From Nissolia schottii (taxonomy: Eukaryota > Streptophyta > Magnoliopsida > Fabales > Fabaceae), in NCBI GenBank assembly GCA_003254905.1, contig QANU01107328.1:17015-81014 (forward strand): a stretch of 64,000 nt of DNA, written 5' to 3'. Under the pieces are notes generated by a model. The model was not told the origin of the DNA. It saw only the letters and a list, made by a program, of their open reading frames with translations, and did no database searches. The position numbers were made by a program, and so were the translations under genes. This document shows, one piece after another, positions 1-11,400 of this stretch. Within the stretch, counting starts at the first letter, position 1. Every line of letters starts with the position of its first letter.

Positions 1-2000
1 TTTGTGGAATTAGAATAACCCTATTATGCAGCAACCCGATGATAATAATCTTGTGTAGCATGTTGATGAATGAATGAGATAAAATGATGCATATTGTATC
101 TTATATTAAGTAATGCATTATAATAATTGCTGTTAATTCAATTTTAGTAGTCCAACATTTTATTTTATTAAATCTATGGTAATTTGAACTTGTTGTAACA
201 TATCCAAAAATATAACTTCTTGTACTAAGGACAGCGTTTATTTAAAACAAAAGTGATTTATGCACATATTTATTATGTCACTGATACAAACGCTTCCTCA
301 ATATACGTAATTAATAATTAAGATAAACAACGTGCGCCAATCCCGAATTCATTTCCGTCATCGTTTTCCATCATCGTCATTTTCCTCATTCTCTCCTCCT
401 CGTTTTATCACTTTTATCCTCGTCATCATTGTCATCCTTTTTATCCTCATCCTTCTATTATATAAAAGTTGATTAAAATAAAATTAAGAAGATAAAATGT
501 TAGCTTTAAAAGTTTTCTTTTTAAAACGGATGAGATCTACCTTTAACAATGGTTATGCTTGAGTGGAAATTACATGTAAAATGTCATACTTGTGAACATA
601 AACAAGTAATGTTTGTTCATTCTATTACATAAAGTTTGTGCACAAATGCTTATAAAATTTGTGCATCCAAGAACCTAATGAATTATGAAATGTATGGTTC
701 ATGTAAAGGGTTATGCGCATAAACGAGTAATGTGTTGTGCATTCTACTACATAATCGTTGTGCACAGATGCTTATAAAGTTTGTGCACGTGAATGAAAAC
801 TGAGAAACGTGAATCGCGTGTGCATGCGCGTTTAAGTGCGGAGTCGGGATCCTTGCTTCGTAATGGACCCAAACGTATTTAGTATGAAGTGAATGTATGG
901 TGGATGAAAATATGATGTACATGTAGCACTACTATATTTAAAAACAAGTTAATATGTTGATAAAGTAAAACATGTTTTGACAATAAATTTAAAATAAGAA
1001 TGTAAGAAAAAAAGTAGATTTAGTATAAAAGAGCAAAGGCCCACAATGAAACAATCAAGTTAGATTAATTTTATTTCACATTAGATGGGGAAATAAAATA
1101 AATTGTTAAAAAATGGAGAAACCTTTTACACTTATGTTAATAAATTTTGTTAATAAATTTTGTTAAGTCATTTAATAATAACACTATATTCAAGAATTAA
1201 TATAATTTAAAAATTAACTAAATTTTTAATAATTATTTGCAATTAAATTAAATTTTAAATTTTAATAATATAATTAAAAGATTTTATCCCTAATTATTTA
1301 TGGGTTATTCTACCCTCCTCCCACTCTTTTTTCACGTGGGAGAATGTTAGCAATCCTCCACCCAAATTTTTGGACCAAAAATCTACTCCACTCTCATTAA
1401 AATATATTTGTAGTTGAGGATAATTTTGTAATTTTGTTTCATTCACATGAATTATCCCACTTTGTCTTTATTTAAGATCAACTTGATACTCTCTTTTTAA
1501 ATTCAACCATGTATAAAACTTAAAATAGGAATTAAAAAAAATTCTTAATTTTATATTCATATTTATAAATTTTTTGTTTAAAATCATTATTTTAGGAATA
1601 TATTATTTATATTTGATGGTTGATATATTATTTAGGTTTCTTTATCAAAATTATATTAATACGTTATTTAGGTTTCTTTATGTTATTATTTATTTTTAAA
1701 ATTATATTTATGTTATTTAATACTTATGTTAACTTTAGAATATATACTTACGTTATACTTTAGATTTTTTTTTAAAACTCTCGTTGATTTGATTTCTAAT
1801 TTTATTTTGGAAAAAATTTCTTCTAGTTTTGAAAAGATTGTGAACATAAGAGAGTGTATTAATTAGGTATTAAATGATCACAAAGTGATAATTAACTCCT
1901 AAGAAATGTCCTAAATAACTTTTTCTTATTATTTATAAAGGAGAAAAAGTTTCAAGATTAAATTAAAAAATTTAGAAATTTGAAATCCTTACTTATGATT
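1..2000. other. Intergenic AT-rich DNA upstream of the Cwf18-like gene
   Basis: I see no convincing coding sequence here. The stretch is AT-rich with many short homopolymers. It holds one diverged direct duplication, listed separately, and a pyrimidine-rich block of TCATC/TCCTC-type simple sequence at about 355-450. Open frames here (for example minus strand 683-922) have low-complexity, non-protein-like composition. Confidence 0.6.
594..787. repeat. Diverged direct duplication, about 70 bp, two copies
   Basis: Copy 1 spans about 594-665 and copy 2 about 713-787. Both read in the same order: a CATAAAC-AGTAATG start, CATTCTA-TACATAA in the middle, then GTGCAC-ATGCTTATAAA and TTTGTGCA. The period is about 120 bp. 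The copies differ at scattered single bases, so the duplication is not recent. Confidence 0.65.
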
Positions 2001-2003
2001 TTT

Positions 2004-2130
2004 GAGTGAAAAGTATAAGGAACTTCGACGTTACTTTCCTTTGAAATTAATCTCTTTTTATAATTTGAGTGAAAATTATAGGGAACTTCGACGTTATTTT
2101 CCTTTGAAATTTATCTCTTTTTATTTTATT
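2004..2130 (+). repeat. Tandem duplication of about 63 bp in the upstream region of the Cwf18-like gene
   Basis: Two adjacent copies (about 2004-2067 and 2068-2130) share GAGTGAAAA, then GGAACTTCGACGTTA, then TTTCCTTTGAAATT and ATCTCTTTTTAT. They differ at only a few bases. The block ends about 200 bp before the start codon, so it lies in the likely promoter or 5' leader. A 64-residue open frame across it simply reads the repeat twice and is not a gene. Confidence 0.8.
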
Positions 2131-2253
2131 GTAATATTTTTAAACACAACAAACCCAAAGTCCTCCCTCTACCACAAAACGGATTGTGCGTATTAGGGTT
2201 TAGCCATTGATCGAGCTGAGGAAGAAGAGAGAGCAGTGTGGAAGTGAAACCAG

Positions 2254-2256
<3 letters not shown>

Positions 2257-2290
<34 letters not shown>
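2257..2290 (+). repeat. (AG)17 microsatellite in the presumed 5' leader
   Basis: Seventeen uninterrupted AG units lie 43 bp upstream of the start codon of the Cwf18-like gene. GA/CT tracts are common in plant 5' leaders and core promoters, where GAGA-binding BBR/BPC proteins can act. A regulatory role here is inference. Confidence 0.9.
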
Positions 2291-2294
<4 letters not shown>

Positions 2295-2333
2295 AGGGTT
2301 CAAATTTTGGGATAATTGAAGGAGAGTGTTAAC

Positions 2334-5300
2334 ATGGGTGCCGAAGACGATTCGATTGAGCAAACCGTCGCGTCGCGGCGCGAGAGACTCCTCGCCCTGA
2401 GAGCAGCTCAGGAACTCTCCAATGCTCCCGAACCCCAAGATGCATCTCCTAACCCTAATAACGACAATGACAACAACAACACACGTGATGATGATCATCA
2501 CGATGATCAAGCAGATATGGTTGAAGATGATCAAGAGTATGAATCTTTTCTCTTTATTTGTTTTTCCCAAATTTTCTTTGAATTTTAGGGTTTAATATGG
2601 GCATTGATCATATCAGTATTTTTTATGCTCTTATTCTAGTTCTTATATGATTAAGGTGTAAAAACAGTGTTAGGTTGGTTAAAATTGTTCGTTAATTGAT
2701 CTCCTTAGGTAATTTCTCGAGTTTGAGTATTATGAGGAAAGAAAACTAGCCCTGTGATTACCAGATTCGATTCAGAATTGTCGGAGTATAGTAGACTTTG
2801 AAATTGGTGATTTGGACTGAGGGAAGTCAAAGTGATTGATGTGTAAGTAAAATGGTTTGGTTGTTGCAGGGATCTGAGCATGAAGTTCAGGAACTATGTT
2901 CCTCATGATAAGCACCTTCAGGAAGGGAAGCTTGCCCCTGCTGTGCTCCCCAAGTTTGAAGACCCTATTGCTGCAGCACCTCCCCCTGACGCCAACGAGG
3001 TAACTTTATTATGTCTTTTCTTATATACGTAATAGTTATCAATTTCTATGCGGATTTGTGCTAATTTCGGTTGCACTTTTTTAGGACCCATTTCTGAATA
3101 TTGCTCCCAAGAAACCCAACTGGGACCTGAGGAGAGATGTGCAGAAGAAGCTTGATAAGCTCGAGAAGCGGACTCAAAAGGCTCTCTATAAACTTATGGG
3201 TAACTGCCTCTGCCTGCTATTTCTTATTTTCCATTTAGCTGGCTATGTGGATATTCTCTTGATGGTTTTTTAAGTCTCGTTGTTGCTGGATGAATTGCTT
3301 ATGTGATTAAATCTATGATGCTATATGATTATGAATTGTTCATCTTTTCCTTACCCTCACAGTAAATGAATCTTCATTCTACCTGCCAATGCTATAAAAT
3401 GGTTTTCCTCGATATATATTAATTAAATGGAAAAAAATATACTGTTTGTCATTTAAGCTTGCTCCAAGATTCATTTTCACTCTGAAACATTTTTTTTGTT
3501 CGGTTAGGAACTAAGTCTTATAAAAACTCACTGACTAGTCAAACATTAACTGGTTGTGTGAACATTTGTTCACTTGAATGACAAGCACTTGGCTGATTAT
3601 ATATCAGTCATATTTCTTAACAACAAATGGTAACTTTATATTTAGTCTCTTCCCCTCAATGTTTTTGTTTGGCTAATTCAGAACCCTTTATTCAGTGGCA
3701 TCGGCGACAACCTTTCCTTGCTGGTGGCTAGAATTAAGAAAGTTTCTAGCTTGCTGCTGACAAGAATGATGTCTTTCTCCATGGAGAAAATTTTTCCATT
3801 TAAAAATATTTTCATGCCTTTTTGTTCTTTACTTTTTATGTAATTCTATTGTTGATTTGGCCTTGGTGGGTTAGGAAATTTAACCACAACTATAAGGCCT
3901 CCAATATTGTTTGAAACTGAATGTTGGGTGAGAGAACCTAAGAGGATAAGCTCAATGTTGCAAAGGTGAAGATGTTGCGATGGATGAGTGAACACGCTAG
4001 ACATGATAGAATTTGGAATGAATGCATTAGAGAGGAGGTTGGGGTAGCATCTATTGTAGAAAAGACAGTAGGATCCCATCTTAAGTGGTTTAGTCATGTT
4101 TTGAGAAGACTTTTTCCGTAGTAAGAAGAGTAAATCAGATGGAGGGTAGAACAATAGGTAAAGATACAGGGAGACCAAGAAAAACTACACACTTGGATTG
4201 TGATAGGACGCCAGTCGATCTATGTAGCTGCCCACCTTGTGGGAACATGCTTAATTGTTGTTGTTGGTAGTGGGTTAGTGTTGGTGGATGTCCTAAATTG
4301 GACTGAACCTCAAAAACGTGTTGTTGTCTTTTTGGCCAGAAAATAGAATGACTCAAACGTTTATCTGTCAAGTCCTTGCCTCTCTGATGCCTCATAGTCC
4401 TCAAAAACGTGTTGTCTTTTTGGCCAAAAAATAGAATGACTCAAATGTTTATCTGTCAAGTCCTTGCCTCTTTGATGCCATTTGGGTATCATATAGGTTA
4501 AGTTGGTGACATTTTTATAAGTTTTTTATAACTTAAAAAGAAGTAAAGTTTAGGGATGCAAAATTAAACTTGAGATGAGACTAACTTAGGTGACAAGAGT
4601 GCATTTGTACCTTAACTAATTATATCTCAGTTAATACTCCTTCTAGCTTTCTAGATAAAGGAGCAAGCTTATTCCATGCCCCTAAACTATTTATTGAACA
4701 CGCCTGTTCTGTTTTGTTATTTATTTATGGGCTAATTACTCTAACCTCCCGAGGTTCATTGATATTACACTCTTCCCCCTCAGTTTTTAAAAAATCACTC
4801 ACCTCTCTTACTTTTAATTATTTTTTTAAATTCCAAAGTTACCCTTTAAAGAAAAAAAAGGCCCAATACCCATTTCTCCTTTCCACCCACACTCAAACCC
4901 CCATCCTTGGCACCACCACCCACCACTGTCACTCCACTAACAGCCACCAGGTCCACCACCACCCCCCTACCACCCACCAATAGCCACCACTCCACCACTC
5001 ACCGACTACTATCTCTGCCACTCCACCACATACCAAAGGCCACCACCGCCTCCAGCTTCCACTCCCTCTTTCTCACAGTTACTAACTCAACTGACTGCTT
5101 ATCACTGATGCGCACATAAGTTTTGATTGTTGGATTCCTAATAGCCCTCAATTTTGAGGCGGCCAATGGTTGCCCTTATGTTATAGTTCCTTCCTCCTAT
5201 TTAGCATAGGATTAGTTGTAACCCTTCTTATTGGATCAAAATTAGAGCGTATAAAACCATGTGCTGTGACTGTAGTCATCAATCAACCAATCTTTTTCTT

Positions 5301-5959
5301 TTAACCTCATGTCGTTTTCATATATAGGAAAGAATGTGATTTTTATTTCCTTTCTCATTGTTACATTGTAAGTAGGGAAAGAGAGGTAGGATGGAATTAG
5401 GTTTTAGATGGTGGCAGGTGGATATTGGGGCCAGTGGTTGGTGGGGAGAGAGGCAGAGGGAGGGAAGGATTGGATATTAAGATGGGAGTTGCATAAGATG
5501 AAAATTGAATAAACAGTTGAGGGCATGAAAGTCATTTCATATGTATAAGTCATGTGTAAATCACATGCAAGGGAGGTTATTGTATAATACGTTGATTATT
5601 TAGGGGAAGTGAGTGTTTTTTTAAAAAACTAGGAGGGGAGAGACTGTAATTTCGATGAACTTGAGGGGAATTTAGTGTAATTAGCCTCGTATTTATTTAT
5701 TTATATATTTTTGTCACTTGGGTGCTATGTGAATTATATAAAGATTAGAGTATTATTGGCAATTTTCACTACACATAGGTTCTTCATTTTTGCTGGCTAC
5801 AGTGATTCCTTTCTTTATTATTTTTTTTTTTTTAAAATACAACTCATTAGTTTGACTTGTGTTGTGGAACCATAACTTTGGATTTTTTACTTTTCAGTGG
5901 AACAAGAAAAGCAAAAGCAGTTGACTGAAGGAGATGGCACAAATGGCACTACAGATTAG
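2334..5959 (+). CDS. Cwf18/CCDC12-type pre-mRNA splicing factor, 169 aa, 4 coding exons
   Basis: Coding exons are 2334-2536, 2870-2999, 3085-3199 and 5898-5959. All junctions are GT-AG and phases join cleanly to 170 codons including TAG. The family (fission yeast Cwf18, human CCDC12) is a small nuclear, spliceosome-associated protein. Residues about 13-30 hold the family's basic helix (ASRRERLLALRAAQE). Residues 31-66 are an acidic Asn/Asp-rich linker. Exon 2 gives the conserved block starting at LSMKFRNYVP and ending near VLPKFEDP. Exon 3 gives the PKKPNWDLRRDVQKKLDKLE core and RTQKALYKLM. Exon 4 adds a short charged tail. The start is the first ATG after the (AG)n leader and matches the family N-terminus. 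Intron 3 is 2.7 kb because of transposon insertions. Family assignment is strong; no functional data are visible. Confidence 0.92.
3880..4267 (+). mobile_element. 3' end of an RTE-type LINE inside intron 3 of the Cwf18-like gene
   Basis: Translation in shifting frames gives the typical C-terminal tail of plant RTE reverse transcriptase proteins: a TECW-like motif near 3917, then MLRWMSEHARHDRI, then IREEVGVASIVEK and LKWFSHVLRR (about 3970-4110). The copy ends in a short TTG repeat at about 4255-4267, as RTE-clade LINEs usually do. Frameshifts and stops make it non-coding. It is 5'-truncated, which is normal for LINE insertion, and lies in the same orientation as the host gene. Confidence 0.75.
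4309..4483. repeat. Tandem duplication of about 88 bp in intron 3
   Basis: Two nearly identical copies (about 4309-4395 and 4397-4483) each start CCTCAAAAACGTGTTG. Each continues through TCTTTTTGGCCA, AATAGAATGACTCAAA and ATCTGTCAAGTCCTTGCC. The second copy lacks one GTT of the first and has a few substitutions. The block directly follows the LINE end. Confidence 0.85.
4730..5686. mobile_element. Non-autonomous DNA transposon with long terminal inverted repeats, in intron 3
   Basis: The left end begins GGCTAATTAC and the right end closes GTAATTAGCC. The inverted repeats run about 80 bp with mismatches and include matching blocks such as AGTTTTTAAAAAA and TTCAT-GA-ATTACA. The interior is CCACC-rich on the left and GGTGG-rich on the right, so inner parts also pair. 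There is no transposase frame. Long terminal repeats suggest a Mutator-like element, but I could not find an exact flanking 9-bp duplication; A/T-rich TATTTATTTA lies near both ends. The segment at about 5120-5300 looks like unrelated sequence with LTR-like character and may be a nested insertion. Confidence 0.65.
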
Positions 5960-6900
5960 ATTGCAATTTGTTACAGCAACTGAAAAATATAGAAGCAGCT
6001 TGTTGAAAATCCCTTCCCCATTTAAGCTGCTTACGCATACAAAATTGGGTTCTAATGCGCAAGTCTTGGCAATGTATGATTAATGCTGTATCATTCACTT
6101 ATGACTGAGTAATGAGAATTAGATACTTTATATCTGTTTCTAGATGTGTAATATTTTGGATGTGCATGTTTTTTTTTTTAGATTAATTGATGAAGGGTCA
6201 AATAATCTTCAACATGACTTTATCCCAAACCCTAAGTCTTAAACTCTGAAACAGGAGAGTTTAGGTGTAAATGTGTGTTCTTAAATTTCATGACAACTTT
6301 TTTTTTTTGTTTGGTACATCATGTGACAACTAAAAAATTTATCATCTAAACTTTTGAGCATTTTCTCAAAAGCTGTTTTGCCTTTAATATTAAAATATTA
6401 TTTCCATTTTATCCAAACCTACAGTCTCATAAATACAATTTACTTTCTCCCACTAATTTTCATATCCTTTTTATTAATTTATTATACAAAAGCAATTTTT
6501 TTTTCATACAATCTAAATAAAATAGATTATCTTAAAATTACTTTTAAGTTGAAATATTCAAACATAAATTGGTTCGTACATAATCGATTATATAAAAAAG
6601 CAATTGTTAAAATAAGTTTAATCTTTCAACTTTTCTAAATACACATTGAAATTGTGAGAGGAATTGTTTAGAAAATAAATTTTTCACAAATTTGTACTTA
6701 GTTTGTAGAATCTTTCAATATTCTCAGGAATGTGACCATGTGAATGTAGTATTTCTATACTTGGTTCAAGGTTTAAAAAAACATTCTCATGCATCTTATA
6801 TTTGTAGAATTCTCACGTCCCTTTTCATTGCCATCTCCATGGGAATGGAATATTATGAAATGTAAAAAGATCAAATTGTCCTCAAACAATATACTCTTAG
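5960..6900. other. 3' flank of the Cwf18-like gene, AT-rich, no gene seen
   Basis: The first 150-200 bp probably form the 3' UTR, but no polyadenylation signal is clear enough to place its end. The remainder is AT-rich with poly-T runs. An open frame at 6354-6638 is low-complexity (I/K/F/N-rich) and not protein-like. Confidence 0.5.
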
Positions 6901-6903
6901 TAA

Positions 6904-7615
6904 TCATCATCCTCACCTGACCACCTCTTATTAGTGTTAGCCGACCACCACCAACTAGCGGTTAGCCACAGACCATCGTTGGTCAACCACTAATCATAGT
7001 CCACCGACGCCTTGCTAATGTCAAATGACCACTAGCTGTTAACCATTGTTGACCAACGATCGACCACCTCTAGCTGACATCGAACCACCGTCGTCACCGC
7101 TCGACCACCATTGATTGACACCCAACCAACGTCAACCACCATCAGTCAATGTTGGATCACTATCAGCTGATGTCAAATCATTGTCTGTTGGCATCTGACC
7201 ACCACTGGGTAGTGTCTGACCATTGTCAGTCGGCATCCGACCACCGCCAACTGGTGTTCGACCCCTCCCAATTGATGTTTGCCTGCAGGCCGATGTTTGA
7301 CTACCTTTGGTTGATGTAGATCACCGCCGGTCAATGTTGGATTGACATCAAACTGACGTCGAATTAATATCGAACCATTGCTAGATTGACGTTCGACCAC
7401 CATCAGTCAACATCGAACCATTGTCGGCCAAGCCAGACCACTGTTAGGCAACGCCGAACCACTGTCAGTCGACGTTGGATCACCACCAGCCGACACTAGA
7501 CTTTTGTCACCATGACATCAAATCACCGCCAACCAATGCAGGATCCCCGGGTGACGCCGAACCACCCTCGACAGACGGGCTAACGCTAGACCATTGGTCG
7601 ACGTCATTTTGTCAT
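6904..7615. repeat. Degenerate GC-rich minisatellite (CCGACCACCGTCAGTCGAC-like units)
   Basis: About 700 bp are made of irregular repeats of an ACCACC(A/G)TC then AG(T/C)(C/T)GA(C/T)GT then (C/T)GA pattern. The spacing is roughly 20-30 bp and no unit is exactly conserved. GC content is far above the flanks. AT-rich sequence with related TTCTTAGGAAT/ATTCTTGAGAAT words sits on both sides (about 6710-6740 and 7660-7760), so the block may be the core of a non-autonomous transposon. An open frame across it (minus strand 7173-7403) reads only the repeat. Confidence 0.65.
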
Positions 7616-7619
7616 GTGC

Positions 7620-8460
7620 ATTTTGAAAAAAATATTATATTCCCATAAATGTTACTAAGAATTCCATTTACAACAAATGTCTTCAAAATATATTCCTAAG
7701 AAAGCTTTTCCTATGAATAGTTCCTAAGAATAATATTCTCAAGAATATAAGATTCTGCAAACCACCACACGTCCCCGACTAATTATGTTTCGCCTCTCTC
7801 GTGAAGCCAGCGAATGATTACGACTTTGTATGTATGGCATTCCGATCAGGGAGTATGGCAACAAATTATATTGCCCGGTACAAAATACAAGGATTTATTT
7901 GTCATGGCACATTATTTACTCAAATAAAATGTGTTCACCTTAGTACCAAAATGTCAAATCCGCCTAGTAAAAATGCTAGATTCCATTACGTTTCAAATTC
8001 TTTGGAATTTTTATCACAACCTAAAAGCATTTCATTGATTCTCTGCCATGCACAAGTCGATCTTACACACGACCAGTTAGACAAATTGTTTAACAAAAGG
8101 ATGATTTGGCTAACTCTACTTTGAAACAATATAGTAATGTCATTATTTTGGGTATTGGCAAGGAAACCCTTTCTTTTGGGCCAAGTAAACAACTTACATT
8201 CAACACAACTTGAAGCTCCATTTCCAGTTGCAGGCCTTTTCTTTCTTTTCAAATATTGTAGAGGATGTGAGGGAATTAATATAAGGAGGGAAAAAAAAAA
8301 AGCGAAGATAAAGAAAACGTCAGAAAATAGATATACATTCTTTTCTTCTCCTATTCACAAGAACTGAAATCACCCTTCTGAGCTTTTCATCCTTCTTTCA
8401 GATAAGCTGAAATTTCTCTGTGACGTCTTCAAATTTTATAAAGTTTTTATCATTTTTTTT
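7620..8460. other. Spacer between the minisatellite and the 3' end of the BRO1-like gene
   Basis: The stretch closest to 8460 should contain the 3' UTR of the minus-strand BRO1-like gene. Open frames at 7801-8124 (plus) and 7986-8252 (minus) overlap each other, resemble no family I know and have no splice or promoter context, so I do not call them. Confidence 0.45.
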
Positions 8461-8461
8461 T

Positions 8462-11400
8462 TCACCCCTTGAAATGGTTGGGAGCAGTTTGCCCCCCATT
8501 AATGTTTTCTGTTCTCCAAGAGGTATCCACTTGAGGAAGTTGATACTCATCTGGTTTCAAGGCTAATGCAAAATCGGGCAATGTTGGTGCTGTTTCCATG
8601 ATTCTGCAGTAAAAGTTGACGGAAAAAAAACATAATTTTATTAGTCATTGTCCTTTTTTCAAATAAGAAAGGAAAATTATGTAAAATTCCTTTTAGGAAA
8701 CAATTTACTCATACCTCTCGTAAGAGTACAGGTCGCGGTTTATTCGCACCTTGCTTGACGTATCCTTTGGAATCTTCTCAGAGAGATATTTCATGGTACC
8801 CCAAAGCGGTGGATTTCTGCACCATGAGTGCCAGGCAGATTGACCATAAAAATGCATATCAGCAGAAGTACTATTTTGCTTGAAGAGAACTAAAAATGAT
8901 GATAACTGAATAAAAACCATGGTCATCTTAAGGTGCACAGTGACCAGGTTCATCTCATAAAAAGGGAAACAACAATGGCACCTGAAGAATGTTCTCAAAC
9001 AAATATTGAATATTGTATGGGAGTTGAAAATGAGTACATACAATGTAGGAGGACATGTTATATGTGCAGGAGAATATAACATTTCTCTGATAGATTTGAT
9101 GATCCCGTCTTTGACCCCAAAAAGGGGGGGGGGGNATATATCATAATTTCCTACTTTCGAGGGTACACGATTGTATGATGCAGGAGATTCCTTGTAAAGA
9201 GACATATAAATCCATTCAATTGCCTCGACCCAATAGCTTACATTTTTGGAAGAGTTCTTGACATGATATTAGAGTTACTATGACCAAGAAGTCTAGAGTT
9301 CGGTCCTTGCCGACTCCCATTTCAAAAAATTATTCACGTTGTAAACCAAAAAAACTCTTGCGTGAGGAGGCGTGTAAGCATACATAAAATCATTCAATTG
9401 TCTCTACCCAACAGTTTAAGCTTTTGGGAGAGATGGTTGTCAACACTCTTAAGGTACTGCATTACATTCTTTGAGAGCCTCAAGAATTTTCTCTTAGTTT
9501 ATTAAAATAAATACATATATCAAATGATATTGCTAAATATTATAAGCATTTTGTGCATATATATACACACACACTGCAGCTTCATTGTGATCCTCAACCG
9601 ACTAGAAGATAGTATTCTTATCATTTTACAGAGTACCATTTTGAGTTGCAAAATCATTTTACCAACAGGGGTGAAACAAAGGCGAAACTCTTTGAAGTAG
9701 AAGATACCAAAAGAAAACTCAAGTAGTTTTGGAACATTAAAATTAAAAATCTCTTGAGGGAAAAATAACATAGCAGCATAATAACATCATATCAGTGCCT
9801 GTAAGGGACTAGAATGGATAACCTTGACAATGGAGGTGCTGCATTGAACGCCTCACAAAGCTTCTTGCTTTCTTTGAAATACTCATCCGCTGCTTGCAAA
9901 GCGGCTACAGCCATCCCATGAGATTTCTCTGTATTTCCCTCATCAAGAATCAAGCCATGATAATAATATGCCGCAGCCTGGTAAATCACAAGCAAACATC
10001 AAGAACTTCACATCACTTGCTCCTGATAACGTATCTTCTATAACTTCGGGTTACATTTGCATTTATAATCACACACCAGTCACTTGGTATCACATGTCTT
10101 ATATGTCCGTTTTAGAATATATCTAAATTATACAATGGAATCAACTAGTCATGTAACTAAGGAAGCAATCTAAGATTTCATTTTACTTCTCATTTAATTG
10201 AGTAATTAATGATTTGTTTCATTATTTAATTAGTAGTCTTGTTATATTAATGGGCATGGACTTGTACTAATAATGAGTCTAGTTTCTACACCGACTACTT
10301 ATTTTATCTTGGACAATCCATTATATGAATCAATTTATACTTTAATCAGTATTTATTGGCATGGGGCAATCAGTAAACCAGAAAGTTCCACTCTACTCAT
10401 TACTATACAATAATACATAATAATTAAATAACAAGGTGCAAATAACTGGGGAAGAACACACAAACCTTTGCCTCTACATACTTCCATTTCACATAAAGAC
10501 GATGTTTTTCACCCCAACCATTCGCTAATGGAAGGTTCATAATATTGTCTTGAGCCTGTAAAATAAACAGTGTACACAAAGTAATGTATGCTGCATACAT
10601 GCACCCATGTTAACACTTGACATAGTAATATACTAATGCATGATGTGCATGCTTACACAAGCAGCAAATAGAACTGAAACAACGATTGTCTTAGGATAAC
10701 TAAGACTAGTTAGTCTCAAAAACTTTTTAGATGGAAACCAACAAATTGACAAACAAAACAGCGATCGTGCAAAAAACCCTTCTGCAATGCAAATCTAGAA
10801 GAAGTTTTTGAATTGATTAATAACTTAAAATCCTTCAAACAAACATCACTTTTATTCTTCAGATATTAAATTTGAAATTCTAATGAAAAAATAAATTTGG
10901 CAGCCGGCATAGCACTAAAAGCAAGCATCAGAATGCACCAGCAATAAAATGAATGCTCCCATAATTCCATCTGATATGCCTATCAGATTGAAAATAGAAA
11001 GTATAGGTCATTTGATGAATTTGACAATAATATATAATATATAAAATCTCAAAGCAAAATGATCGAGAAAGGTGCTACACAATTGGACATAATCATGCAG
11101 TATAGGATTCGTAACAATGAAAACTTTGAATTCATACCTGTTGCCAATATTTCACCATCTCGCATGCAAGTCTACGCTTCACTGCAAGAGTGGCTTTGGT
11201 ACTATCAATGGCAATTCCAAGTTGGATATCGACACCCTATTAAGAAAAATGGAAGAAATAAACAGGTATTCACCCAAAATAGATGGGGGTGGGGAAATGG
11301 GTGACAAGAGTATCTATATATTGAAAATTCTGCTTCTCCAGTCTTTGATTCAATATTGGTGCCATTTTGATGGGAGTCACATGTACACATGTACACATGT

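Noticed and set aside
683..922. 79-residue minus-strand frame
   Set aside because: Composition is unlike real proteins, and it covers the second copy of a non-coding duplication.
2193..2588. Frames of 125 aa (minus) and 90 aa (plus) at the Cwf18-like gene
   Set aside because: The minus frame is a shadow of exon 1 and the (AG)n tract; the plus frame is exon 1 with a wrong upstream ATG and intron read-through.
7801..8252. Overlapping frames of 107 aa (plus) and 88 aa (minus)
   Set aside because: They overlap in opposite senses, have no splice or promoter context and resemble no known protein; the region is the 3' flank of the BRO1-like gene.
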